A DNA stretch of 64,000 nt, from positions 186,001-250,000 of the forward strand of contig NZ_JAQGCZ010000004.1 in assembly GCF_027706845.1 (NCBI RefSeq), written 5' to 3'. Of this stretch, positions 51,983 through 60,380 are shown piece after piece; the stretch's first letter is position 1; each line of letters starts with the position of its first letter. This DNA is from Mycolicibacterium sp. BiH015. GTDB taxonomy: Bacteria > Actinomycetota > Actinomycetes > Mycobacteriales > Mycobacteriaceae. The position numbers and the translations under genes were made by a program. The notes beneath the pieces are model-generated. The model saw nothing but the letters and a program-made list of their open reading frames with translations. It searched no databases and was not told the DNA's origin.

Positions 51983-52574
51983 GTTGGCGCTCGGCAAACC
52001 GCATGGCGATGTCGTAGGCGACTTCGGAATCGACCTCGGGGTCGTCGAGGGCCACCTGGATCGAGAGACCGTCGAGGAGCGCGGCGAACTCCAGCGCGAA
52101 CAAGCGCACATCCACCTTGCGTTTGTCGACATCGGGCGACACCGCGTCGACGATCATTGTGCGCCAGCGTGCGTCCAGTTCCACCCGTCCGGCCTTGATC
52201 TCGTCGTGCCGGAATGCCTGCGCCCACAGGTCGAACCACAACCCCCAGGCGCCGGGGATCTCGTCCTTGCCCTCGGGTACACACGTCCACCGGATCAGCA
52301 GCGACAGCCGTTCGTGCAGCGACGGGGTTTCGGCGAGCATCTTCTCGGCCGCCTCGTAGAACGATTCCTCGGAATAGCGCAGCGCGTCGACGAGCAGTCG
52401 ATCGCGGGTGCCGAAATAGTAGATGACGAGCGCCGAGCTGACACCCGCGCGTTTGGCGACGTCGGCGATCCGGGTGTCGCCGAAGCCCCGTTCACAGATC
52501 AGCTCCGCTGCGGCGCGGAGCATGTCGACGCGCCTGCCCTCGTTCTGCTCGGTCGCTGGTGCGGGCTCAGCCAT
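51951..52574 (-). CDS. TetR-family regulator of the amine-catabolic island (BetI-like)
   Basis: A 207-residue TetR regulator. The helix-turn-helix is at about residues 15-60 ([48 protein letters not shown], recognition segment VIYYFG). The ligand domain looks like the BetI/TetR_C_6 group ([19 protein letters not shown]). It is the only regulator encoded in the 45-59 kb island. The palindrome GATTGA-N4-TCAGTC in its divergent promoter overlaps the expected -35 region, and close copies are found in the two other divergent promoters of the island, so it is the likely repressor of all of them and of itself. Confidence 0.9.
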   Translation of the reverse strand: MAEPAPATEQNEGRRVDMLRAAAELICERGFGDTRIADVAKRAGVSSALVIYYFGTRDRLLVDALRYSEESFYEAAEKMLAETPSLHERLSLLIRWTCVPEGKDEIPGAWGLWFDLWAQAFRHDEIKAGRVELDARWRTMIVDAVSPDVDKRKVDVRLFALEFAALLDGLSIQVALDDPEVDSEVAYDIAMRFAERQLNLAPASKRR

Positions 52575-52617
52575 CGTCTCCGTGCATCCCTTCAGTAGCG
52601 TCGCTGCTCTTGCCTGA

Positions 52618-52623
52618 AGCCTA
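52618..52623 (-). promoter_or_regulatory. putative tetR -10
   Basis: TAGGCT on the minus strand, about 44 bases upstream of the tetR ATG. The TetR palindrome at 52635-52650 lies 12 bases further upstream in the transcription direction, where a -35 would be contacted, fitting autorepression. Confidence 0.45.
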
Positions 52624-52634
52624 ACACGCGGTTA

Positions 52635-52650
52635 GATTGAACAGTCAGTC
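52635..52650. promoter_or_regulatory. TetR operator, site B (tetR / FAD oxidoreductase)
   Basis: GATTGAACAGTCAGTC is the same palindrome as sites A and C with one mismatched arm position. It lies between tetR and the FAD oxidoreductase gene. On the plus strand TTGCCT (52610-52615) and TAGATT (52633-52638), 17 bp apart, form a promoter whose -10 overlaps the palindrome. Confidence 0.7.
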
Positions 52651-52671
52651 AAACCCGATGAAGAGGTTGCC

Positions 52672-54291
52672 ATGGCGAACACCTACGACGCCCTCGTGAT
52701 CGGCGGCGGTCACAACGGATTGGTCTCTGCGGCGTATCTCGCACGTTCGGGCGCCAAAACTCTGGTGCTGGAATCGCGGGAATCGCTGGGCGGCGCCGCC
52801 ACCACCGAGGCGCCGTGGGAGGACGCGCCGCACCTTCGTGTGACGCGGCTGTCGTACGTGATGAGCCTCATGCCACCGACGATCGTGCACGAGCTGAGCC
52901 TGGAACGGCACGGGTACAAGGTGCACCCGATGGGACCCTACTACCAGGCCTTCCCCGAAGGCGGGTCGCTGACGATCTACGAAGACGACCCGGCCCGCAC
53001 CTGCGAGCAGCTCGCGAAGTTCTCCAAGAAGGACGCAGACACGTGGCCGAAATGGAATGCGTGGCTTGAGGGCATTGCCGACGTGATGGGCCCGCTGCTG
53101 ACCCAGGTGCCGCCGAACATCGGTTCCCGCAAGCCTTCAGAGCTGCTGGCGCTGGCCAAACTGGGCTGGAGCCAACGTGGTACGACGACCAGAATGATGG
53201 GCGACATCACGCGGCTGCTGACGATGAGCATCGCCGACCTGCTCGACGACTGGTTCGAATCTCCTCAGATCAAGGGCGCGCTGGCGGTCAACGGCGTCAT
53301 CGGGACGTGGGCCGGTCCTTACGAACCAGGCACCGCCTACGTCATGGCGCACCACTCGATCGGCGACGTCGGGGACGGCCAGCTCGGCAGCTGGGGTTAT
53401 CCCGAGGGTGGTATGGGCGCGGTGTCCGAGGCAATCGCCAAGTCGGCGCGGTCTTTTGGCGCCGAGATCCGCACCGGGGCCCGGGTTTCGCAGCTGATCG
53501 TGCGCGGCGGGGAGGTTCGTGGCGCGGTGCTCGACAGCGGCGAGGAGATCCACGCACCGCTGGTCGTCACCACACTGCATCCGAAAATTGCCTTCCTCGA
53601 CCATATTCCACGCCATGAACTCCCGGACACCTTCGTCAGCGACATCGAGCACTTCAAGACGCGAAGCGGGGTCGTCAAGATCAACCTTGCGCTCGCCGAG
53701 CTGCCGAACTTCACCGCAGATCCGAGCTCCGGCCAGGCCGAACACCACACCGGTTCGGTCGAGATGGCGCCGACCATGGAGTACATCGAGGCGGCCTTCC
53801 AGGACGCCCGCGTGGGCAGGCCGGCACTGATGCCGTTCAGTGACGGCGTCATCCCCACCACCCTGGACAAGACACTGAATCCCGATGGCACGCACATCAT
53901 GTCGCTGTTCACCCAATGGGTGCCCGCCGAATGGGCCGACGCTCCGCATACCGAAGAACTGGACGCCTACACCGATCGCCTGATCGACCTTTACGACCAG
54001 GTCGCACCGGGCTTCAAATCCTCCATATTGCACCGTGATGTCGTCGGACCGTACGAGATGGAGCAGGAGTACGGTCTCATCGGCGGCAACATCTTTCACG
54101 GTGAGTTGTCGCTCGACCAACTGTTCCACATGCGCCCCGCACCGGGATACGCCGACTACCGGACCCCGATTTCCGGCCTGTACAACGGCAGTTCGGGCAC
54201 GCACGCAGGCGGAGGTGTGTGCGGTATCCCCGGCTGGCAGGCGGCGAGGGCGGCGCTGGCGGACGGGAAGAAGAAGCGCTGGTACCGATGA
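52672..54291 (+). CDS. FAD-dependent oxidoreductase, phytoene-desaturase/amine-oxidase-like
   Basis: A 539-residue flavoprotein. The dinucleotide-binding start is ALVIGGGHNGLVSAAYLARSGAKTLVLES with the following GGAATTE, as in CrtI-type and bacterial amine-oxidase-like proteins. The C-terminal IFHGELSLDQLFHMRPAPGYADYRTPISGLYNGSSGTHAGGGVCGIPGWQAA is the conserved FAD-binding tail of the phytoene desaturase family. No carotenoid gene is nearby; oxidation of an amine or other substrate of this island is more likely. ATG 52672 has GAAGAGG as ribosome-binding site. The next gene overlaps it by four bases (ATGA). Confidence 0.88.
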   Translation: MANTYDALVIGGGHNGLVSAAYLARSGAKTLVLESRESLGGAATTEAPWEDAPHLRVTRLSYVMSLMPPTIVHELSLERHGYKVHPMGPYYQAFPEGGSLTIYEDDPARTCEQLAKFSKKDADTWPKWNAWLEGIADVMGPLLTQVPPNIGSRKPSELLALAKLGWSQRGTTTRMMGDITRLLTMSIADLLDDWFESPQIKGALAVNGVIGTWAGPYEPGTAYVMAHHSIGDVGDGQLGSWGYPEGGMGAVSEAIAKSARSFGAEIRTGARVSQLIVRGGEVRGAVLDSGEEIHAPLVVTTLHPKIAFLDHIPRHELPDTFVSDIEHFKTRSGVVKINLALAELPNFTADPSSGQAEHHTGSVEMAPTMEYIEAAFQDARVGRPALMPFSDGVIPTTLDKTLNPDGTHIMSLFTQWVPAEWADAPHTEELDAYTDRLIDLYDQVAPGFKSSILHRDVVGPYEMEQEYGLIGGNIFHGELSLDQLFHMRPAPGYADYRTPISGLYNGSSGTHAGGGVCGIPGWQAARAALADGKKKRWYR

Positions 54292-56279
54292 GCGCTCGCC
54301 GGGCGGCCGTTGCGGCGATGCTGGGGGCGCGTTCGATCGCCGTTGTCGGTGCCAGCCCGCGCGACGGCAGCTTCGGTGAACGGATGGTCATCGAGGCAGC
54401 GCGGGGAAGCGCCCGGGTGCATCTGGTCAACCCGCGCTACGACACGATCCGCGGTAGGCGCTGTCTGCCGTCCATTTCCGATATCGACGAGCAGGTCGAC
54501 CTCGTCTTGCTCGGCGTTGCCGACTCAGCTCTGCTCGACCAGCTGGAGGCGGCCGCCGGTGCCGGTGCCCGTTCGGCGGTGCTGTTCGGCTCGGCTCACG
54601 GCCTGCGCGACGAGGTGCGCGATCTGGCCCTGACCGCGGGAATGGCGCTGTGCGGGGCGGGGTGTATGGGCTTCGTCAACATAGCTGGCGGCGTCCGCGC
54701 GCTGGGCTATCTCGAACCCGACCCGCTGCCGGAGGGCTCGATCAGCCTGGTCACGCATTCCGGCTCGGCCTTCTCCACCCTGCTGCGCGCCAAGCGCGGC
54801 TTCGGGTTCCGCCTTGCGGTGTCCTCGGGCCAAGAGCTTGTCACCGACACGGCCGACTACATCGACTACGCGCTCGACGATCCCGGAACGCGCATCATCG
54901 CCCTGCTCCTGGAAACGCCCCGATCGCTTCCGAGACTCAAGCGTGCATTGCTGCGAGCGGCCGAGAACGATGTCCCCGTGGTGATTCTGACGGTTGGCGG
55001 CTCACCGCAGGGAAGGGCGATGGTGGCCGCGCACTCGGGCGCACTGGCGGGCGAGAGCGCGGCATGGCAGGCGCTGTGCGCATCGACCGGCGCCGTGCAT
55101 GTCAGCGACATGGCCGAATTCACCGATACGCTGGAAATTTTCGCAGCCGGCCGGCGATCACGAGGCGGCGGGATTGCCACCGTCCACGACTCCGGCGCCG
55201 AGCGTGCACTGACGGCCGACGTGGCCCACGAACTGGGCGTCGACTTCGCGCCGCTGTCGGCCGTGACGGTGGAGGCGATCGGTGCGCGGCTGGATGACGG
55301 TCTGGCCGCGACCAACCCCCTCGACGTGTGGGGGACCGGCGCCGACACCCGTAATCTGTTCGGCACCTGCCTGCGCGCCATGTCCGAGGACCCGGCAGTG
55401 GCGGTGACTGCGCTGGCGGTCGACCTGGTCAGTGAATTCGACGGCGACACCGCCTACTCCGACGCGATCCTGGATGTGGCCAAGGAGACCGACGCACCGC
55501 TGGCGGTGCTGACGTCAGTCCCGTCCGCCATTGATCACCCGAGCGCCGAGCAATTGCGGGACAACGGCATTCCTGTGCTTGAGGGGGTCCGTAGTGGCCT
55601 CGCGGCGATGGGGCATCTGGCGGCGTGGCCGCTGCGCATCGATGCTCCCGCCCATCAGCCGCGGCCCACCTCGGCGACGGGATTCGACCTTCTCGCGCAC
55701 TACGGGATACCTGTGGTCGAGACTCGGTCCGCGACCACTCTCGCCGAGGCGCTCGCGGCCGCGGCGGCCATCGGTTATCCGGTAGTTCTCAAAACTGCTT
55801 CGGCCCAACACAAGAGTGATATCGGCGGAGTCGTTCTCGGCATCGGCAACGAGCACGCGCTGCAAGATGCCTACGCGTCGATGGGCCACCTGGGACCGAA
55901 CGTCACCGTCTCGGCGATGGCGCATCGGGGCGTCGAGGTGTCCGTCGGCTTCGTCCGCGACGAGGTCTTCGGACCTCTTGTGTTAGTCGCCGCCGGCGGC
56001 ACGATGGTGGAGTTGCTCGCCGATCGCGCCATCGCGTGTCCGCCGCTGTCGCGAGTCAGGGCAACAGAACTCGTGGATTCACTGCGGATCCGTCCGCTGT
56101 TGGCGGGCTGGCGCGGCGCACCGCCGGCCGACGTCGAGGCGCTCGTCGACGTCGTCGTCGCGTTCGGGCACATGGCGGTCGACCTCGCGAACGTCTACGA
56201 CGCCGTCGAGGCGAACCCCGTCATCGTGTCACCGCGCGGCGCGGTGGCCGTGGATGTCCTGACTCAGAAGATTACGTAG
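54288..56279 (+). CDS. NDP-forming acyl-CoA synthetase (acetate-CoA ligase, ADP-forming, fused)
   Basis: A 663-residue single-chain member of the ADP-forming acyl-CoA synthetase family, with the CoA-binding domain first (ARSIAVVGASPRDGSFGERMV, residues about 15-140), then succinyl-CoA-synthetase-like domains, and an ATP-grasp domain last (from about residue 460, GIPVVETRSATTLAEALAAAAAIGYPVVLKTASAQHKSDIGGVVLGI). The H-S-G segments in AAHSGALAGE and VTHSGSAFS are where a phosphohistidine is expected. It would activate an acid product of the pathway to its CoA thioester for the acyl-CoA dehydrogenase. It overlaps the preceding gene (ATGA), so both are made together. Confidence 0.9.
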   Translation: MSARRAAVAAMLGARSIAVVGASPRDGSFGERMVIEAARGSARVHLVNPRYDTIRGRRCLPSISDIDEQVDLVLLGVADSALLDQLEAAAGAGARSAVLFGSAHGLRDEVRDLALTAGMALCGAGCMGFVNIAGGVRALGYLEPDPLPEGSISLVTHSGSAFSTLLRAKRGFGFRLAVSSGQELVTDTADYIDYALDDPGTRIIALLLETPRSLPRLKRALLRAAENDVPVVILTVGGSPQGRAMVAAHSGALAGESAAWQALCASTGAVHVSDMAEFTDTLEIFAAGRRSRGGGIATVHDSGAERALTADVAHELGVDFAPLSAVTVEAIGARLDDGLAATNPLDVWGTGADTRNLFGTCLRAMSEDPAVAVTALAVDLVSEFDGDTAYSDAILDVAKETDAPLAVLTSVPSAIDHPSAEQLRDNGIPVLEGVRSGLAAMGHLAAWPLRIDAPAHQPRPTSATGFDLLAHYGIPVVETRSATTLAEALAAAAAIGYPVVLKTASAQHKSDIGGVVLGIGNEHALQDAYASMGHLGPNVTVSAMAHRGVEVSVGFVRDEVFGPLVLVAAGGTMVELLADRAIACPPLSRVRATELVDSLRIRPLLAGWRGAPPADVEALVDVVVAFGHMAVDLANVYDAVEANPVIVSPRGAVAVDVLTQKIT

Positions 56280-56614
56280 ACCTTGCGCAGGGTTTCGTGA
56301 ATGACCCACGTGCCGGACCATCCGAGCGGGAAGACCGCAATGTCGCCGGCACTCACGTCCAGGGGTTCGCCGCCGTCGGGGGTGACCGTCATCCGGCCCG
56401 AGAGCACGTAGATGACCTCGTTCTCCTCCTGCTTCCAGTACGACGGGCCCGGCGTGACCTGCCAGATGCCCGCAGACTTAGTACCGTCGACCCACATTTC
56501 GAGACCGTGCACGGCCATCGGATCACCCGTGGCCTCGTCGAGCGGTCCCCAGTCCTCCAGTTCGGCCTCGGCAGCGCCGGGCAGTAGCGAGGTGAGGACT
56601 GCTGGGGTGGTCAT
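56264..56614 (-). CDS. cupin-fold protein (Cupin_3/DUF861)
   Basis: A 116-residue single cupin domain with EVIYVLSGRMTVTPDGGEPLDVSAGDIAVFPLGWSGTWVIHETLRKVYVIF, the standard pattern of the Cupin_3 group (related to the N-terminal part of ureidoglycine aminohydrolases). Metal-binding His residues of classic cupins are largely replaced, so an enzymatic role is doubtful; ligand binding is possible. Start is ATG 56614, which overlaps the stop of the FAD oxidase gene by four bases (ATGA), so the two form one operon. Its 3' end overlaps the acyl-CoA synthetase gene by 16 bases. Confidence 0.85.
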   Translation of the reverse strand: MTTPAVLTSLLPGAAEAELEDWGPLDEATGDPMAVHGLEMWVDGTKSAGIWQVTPGPSYWKQEENEVIYVLSGRMTVTPDGGEPLDVSAGDIAVFPLGWSGTWVIHETLRKVYVIF

Positions 56615-57822
56615 TGCGACGTCCTTTCGTAGGCCGTCTCCGGGAACGGCAGTGAAATCGGCTCGGGTGCAACACGACTGTTGCCGTCGGCGTCGAACCG
56701 GTCGAGTCCGAGGTCGGTGAGGTCGAGCCAGTCGCATGCACCGGTCGCCGTCAGGTCCGCGGCGACCTGCGCGACGGCGGGTCCCCACATCATGCCGTGC
56801 CCGGCGGCGCAGGCCACGACGGTGCCGTCCACTGGGCCATCGTCGGTCAGCAACGGCCCGAGAATCGGCAGGTGGTCAGGCGTGTAGTCGATCGTCGCGG
56901 CCCATGTGCGCCGCAGGGCAAGGCCTGCGACAGCCGGGAACAGCGACTCGAGCCGCGGTAGCACGGCGTGGTAGTAGGCGTTGTCGAAATCTATGGCTTT
57001 ACCCGGTTTTTCGGCAGGATTGCTCATTCCCCACAGGAGGCCGCCCCATTCGCCGGGGCGCCAGTAGATCCCCGAGGACACGTCGAACACCATCGGCAGT
57101 TCGTGGATGTCGATGTCCAGCGGCGCCGTCACGACGACCTGGTGCCGGGTGCCGCCCGCGGGGATCCTCGCACCGGCGCGAGCCCCGACCTCGGCGAGTT
57201 GCGGCCCGCCGGTGAGGACGACGCGGCCGGTGTCGATGGAGCCCTCGGAGGTGTCTACGCCGACGACACGGCCCCCGGATGTCCGCAGGCCGGTGAACTC
57301 ACACCGCTCTTGCACGTCGACGCCGACGGCGGTGAGCGCCGCGGTGTAGGCCAGTACGTTGCGGGGTGCGTCGATGTACCCGTCGCCCGGCGCGTACGAC
57401 GCCCCACGGGTGGCGCCGCGCGCCAGACCTGTTCTCCGGCTGTCGATGTCACCGCTGGACCACCACTCGACATCGAGGCCGAGCGATTTCTGGAGAGCGA
57501 TCCGGTCGTGAGCCTGGGCCACCTCGTCGTCGGTGAAGCACGGCATCAGGTAGCCCTGCCGCACGAACCCGCAGTCGAGTGGGAACCGGTCGCCGCTGTG
57601 GGCGTAGAAGTCCTGGCTGCGAAGGCCGAGCCGGATGGCCGTCTCGGTGCCACCCTGGGCGCGCACCATGCCCGCCGCGCGGCTGCTGGCGCCGTCACCG
57701 AGGGTGCTCGCCTCGACGAGTACGACGTCGAGATCGCCGCTCTCGGCGAGCAACACGGCCGTCCACGCCCCGACCGTTCCACCGCCGATCACCACGACAT
57801 CGGCGTTGCGGAGGCTGGTCAT
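56611..57822 (-). CDS. FAD-dependent amino-acid/amine oxidase (DadA-like)
   Basis: A 403-residue flavoprotein of the DAO/DadA superfamily. It starts with the FAD-binding ADVVVIGGGTVGAWTAVLLAES and has GASSRAAGMVRAQGG, then YIDAPRNVLAYTAAL, and a C-terminal TPDHLPILGPL with AAGHGMMWGPAVAQVAADL, which hold the flavin and the substrate carboxylate. It should oxidise an amino acid, sarcosine-like compound or amine with release of ammonia or aldehyde. Start at ATG 57822, divergent from the acyl-CoA dehydrogenase, with the TetR palindrome of site C in the gap. The cupin gene follows on the same mRNA. Confidence 0.9.
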   Translation of the reverse strand: MTSLRNADVVVIGGGTVGAWTAVLLAESGDLDVVLVEASTLGDGASSRAAGMVRAQGGTETAIRLGLRSQDFYAHSGDRFPLDCGFVRQGYLMPCFTDDEVAQAHDRIALQKSLGLDVEWWSSGDIDSRRTGLARGATRGASYAPGDGYIDAPRNVLAYTAALTAVGVDVQERCEFTGLRTSGGRVVGVDTSEGSIDTGRVVLTGGPQLAEVGARAGARIPAGGTRHQVVVTAPLDIDIHELPMVFDVSSGIYWRPGEWGGLLWGMSNPAEKPGKAIDFDNAYYHAVLPRLESLFPAVAGLALRRTWAATIDYTPDHLPILGPLLTDDGPVDGTVVACAAGHGMMWGPAVAQVAADLTATGACDWLDLTDLGLDRFDADGNSRVAPEPISLPFPETAYERTSQ

Positions 57823-57841
57823 AACACAAAACGCTGGCATA

Positions 57842-57857
57842 GACTGAACGCTCAGTC
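57842..57857. promoter_or_regulatory. TetR operator, site C (FAD oxidase / acyl-CoA dehydrogenase)
   Basis: GACTGAACGCTCAGTC has perfect 6-base arms around 4 bases and differs from site A by one base in the spacer. It lies between two divergent genes. On the plus strand TAGACT (57840-57845) is the -10 and overlaps the palindrome; TGGTCA (57816-57821) is a weak -35 with an 18-bp spacer. Confidence 0.75.
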
Positions 57858-57875
57858 AAGAGGAAGGTCGTCCGC

Positions 57876-59051
57876 ATGTACGGGTTGACGGACGAGGATC
57901 TGCGCATCCGCGAAACCGCCCGCGAATTCGTCGAATCGCTGATGCCCTATGAGGTCGAGGCCGAGCTCGCAGGCGGCGTACTGCCCAAGGAGGTGGCGGC
58001 AGAACATCACACGCGCGCGCTGGCCCTGGGTCTCTACGCGACGAACATGCCGACTTCGGTGGGTGGCCGCGGGTGCACGGCGCTTCAGCAGATCCTGGTC
58101 CAGGAACAGTGTGGCCGGGTGACCAACGGGCTGGGCTGGGTGATGGCAACACCGCCACAGTGGTGGCCGGAGGTGGCCACCGAATACCACCTCCAGAAGT
58201 GGCTGTTGCCGTCGGTGCGTGGAGACAAGCATGAGGCGTACGCGATCACCGAGGAGTTCGCAGGCTCGGATGTCTCGGCGCTGCAGACCACCGCACGCCG
58301 GGACGGCGACGAGTACGTCATCAACGGGGTGAAGTGGCACGTCACCTCGTTCAACCTCGCCGACTATGTGTTCGTCGAGGCCGTGCTGCCCAGCGGTCCG
58401 CATGCGGGCGACCACGTCCTGCTCGTCGTGGACCTACCGTGGCCGGGCGTGGAAGTCGTTCGCTCCCCGAAGTATTCGCACAACATCGCTGACGAGCACC
58501 CGATCGTCGCCTTCAACGATGTCCGGGTACCCGTCGAGAATCTCGTCGGTACCGAGGGCGGGCCGATGACGTTCACCCAGGACTGGTTCCGGTTCGAGCG
58601 CATGATGGTGGCTGCGCGGTGCGTCGGCGCCGCGCAGCGACTGCTCGACGAGGTCACCGCGTTTGCGCGGGACCGCGTCGTCGACGGCCGCCCGCTGGGT
58701 GAACATCAACTGGTTGCGGGCATGCTCGCCGACAGCGCCACCGAGCTGTTCGCCGCGCGCACGATGCTGTACGAGGTCGCCAGGTCGATCGACGCCGGAC
58801 TGGACCGCAAGACCCTGCACGGCCAGGCCTCGATGGTCAAGCTGTACTGCTCCGAGATGGCGGGCCGCGCCGCCGACAGGGCGGTCCAGATCTTCGGCGG
58901 CCGCGGTTACATGCGGGAGAACGTGGCCGAGCGGTTGTTCCGTGAGCTGCGCGTCGAGCGAATCTGGGAGGGCGCCAGCGAGATTCAGCGTGTCATTGTG
59001 GGAAGGCAGCTGATGAATCGCGGTCCGTCTGCTCTTCTCGACCCGTCCTGA
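57876..59051 (+). CDS. acyl-CoA dehydrogenase
   Basis: A 391-residue acyl-CoA dehydrogenase. The N-terminal domain starts YGLTDEDLRIRETAREFVE; the central domain contains YAITEEFAGSDVSALQTTARRDGDEYVINGVKWH (flavin and substrate binding), and the C-terminal helical domain has QIFGGRGYMRENVAERLFRELRVERIWEGASEIQRVIVGRQLM. The catalytic base is probably E365 in WEGASEIQ. It introduces a double bond into the acyl-CoA produced in this island and needs an ETF elsewhere in the genome. Its 3' end overlaps the nucleobase permease gene by 59 bases. Confidence 0.94.
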   Translation: MYGLTDEDLRIRETAREFVESLMPYEVEAELAGGVLPKEVAAEHHTRALALGLYATNMPTSVGGRGCTALQQILVQEQCGRVTNGLGWVMATPPQWWPEVATEYHLQKWLLPSVRGDKHEAYAITEEFAGSDVSALQTTARRDGDEYVINGVKWHVTSFNLADYVFVEAVLPSGPHAGDHVLLVVDLPWPGVEVVRSPKYSHNIADEHPIVAFNDVRVPVENLVGTEGGPMTFTQDWFRFERMMVAARCVGAAQRLLDEVTAFARDRVVDGRPLGEHQLVAGMLADSATELFAARTMLYEVARSIDAGLDRKTLHGQASMVKLYCSEMAGRAADRAVQIFGGRGYMRENVAERLFRELRVERIWEGASEIQRVIVGRQLMNRGPSALLDPS

Positions 59052-60282
59052 AACCCAGCAGCCGCATGCCGTGGTAGATGACCAGCGCGGCCATCGATCC
59101 CAGAGCGATACCGGTGAACGTGAGACTTCCTGCACTCCAGGTGAAGTCGGCGATACCGATGATCAGGGGAATCGCGGCGGTCATCTGATTGATCGGACGG
59201 GAGAAGTCGACCTGGTTGGTGAGCCAGATCCGCACACCGAGGATGCCCACCAGGCCGTAGAGCACGACCGTCGCCCCGCCGAGCACTCCGCCGGGGATGG
59301 CGGCGATCGCCGCCCCCACCTTGGGACACAACGACAGCACGAGCGCCACCCCGGCGGCAACCCAGTACGGCGCCGTGGAGTACACGCGCGTGGCGGCCAT
59401 GACGCCGATGTTCTCGGCGTACGTCGTGGTCGCCGATCCGCCGCCGATTCCTGCCAGCGTCGTCGCGACGCCGTCGGCGGCCAGTGCCCGGCCCATCAGC
59501 GGGTCCACGTCGGTGCGGGTCATCTGGCCGACTGACTTGACGTGCCCGATGTTCTCGGCGATCAGCGCGATCACCGCGGGCAGGAACAACGGCAGGACCG
59601 ACAGCGAGAACGTCGGGGTCTGGAATTCCGGCAGTCCGATCCACGGTGCGGCTGCGATGCCGGAGGTGTCGACGTCGCCGAGGAACAACGCGAGCACGTA
59701 GCCCGCGACCACGGCGATGAAGATTGCGAGCCGCCCGACCATCCCGCGGAAGAACGCGAGCACGCCGACCAACAGGACCAGCGTGACGATGCCCAGCAGC
59801 GGACCGGTCTCAAAGTTCTGCTTGGCCACCGGCGCCAGGTTGAACCCGATCAGCGCGACGATGGCACCCGTGACGATCGGCGGCAGCGTCACGTCGATCC
59901 AGTGCGTGCCGACGACGTGCACGACCGCGCCCACGATGATCAGCAGCACGCCGACCGCGACGATGCCGCCCAGGGCACTGCCGGTGCCCTGCGCCGCGAT
60001 CGCGGCGGTGATCGGCGCGATCACCGAAAAGCTCGAACCCAGGTAACTGGGCAGCCGATTGCCGGTGATCAGCAGGAACAGGATGGTGCCGATGCCGGAG
60101 AACAGAAGCGTGGTGGCCGGTGGGAAGCCGGTCAGCACGGGCACCAGGAACGTCGCACCGAACATCGCCACGACGTGCTGAGCGCCCAGCCCCAGCGTGC
60201 GTGACCAGCTCAGCCGCTCGTCCGGTGCGACGACGAAGCCCGGCTCTGCTTTCGATTCGACCAGTTTCCAGGTGAACGCCAT
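58993..60282 (-). CDS. uracil/xanthine permease family transporter (UraA-like)
   Basis: A 429-residue membrane transporter of the NCS2 nucleobase family. Family hallmarks are LGLGAQHVVAMFGATFLVPVLTG near the start, AENIGHVKSVGQMTRTD with the conserved Glu, GIGGGSATTTYAENIGVMAATRV, and VLGGATVVLYGLVGILGVRIW. It probably imports uracil or a purine base with protons. ATG 60282 (MAFTWKLVES) is preferred; an in-frame ATG at 60300 exists. It lies between the acyl-CoA dehydrogenase and an SDR gene; no TetR palindrome is present upstream, so its link to the island is unclear. Confidence 0.92.
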   Translation of the reverse strand: MAFTWKLVESKAEPGFVVAPDERLSWSRTLGLGAQHVVAMFGATFLVPVLTGFPPATTLLFSGIGTILFLLITGNRLPSYLGSSFSVIAPITAAIAAQGTGSALGGIVAVGVLLIIVGAVVHVVGTHWIDVTLPPIVTGAIVALIGFNLAPVAKQNFETGPLLGIVTLVLLVGVLAFFRGMVGRLAIFIAVVAGYVLALFLGDVDTSGIAAAPWIGLPEFQTPTFSLSVLPLFLPAVIALIAENIGHVKSVGQMTRTDVDPLMGRALAADGVATTLAGIGGGSATTTYAENIGVMAATRVYSTAPYWVAAGVALVLSLCPKVGAAIAAIPGGVLGGATVVLYGLVGILGVRIWLTNQVDFSRPINQMTAAIPLIIGIADFTWSAGSLTFTGIALGSMAALVIYHGMRLLGFRTGREEQTDRDSSAAFPQ

Positions 60283-60380
60283 TGCCCGACTACACACCAT
60301 GACGGCGGATGCCGCACGGCGTTCAGTTCAGTTGCGGTTCGTAGCCGCACGTGGCGGCCAGCCTCTGTGTGTGCCGCGTC

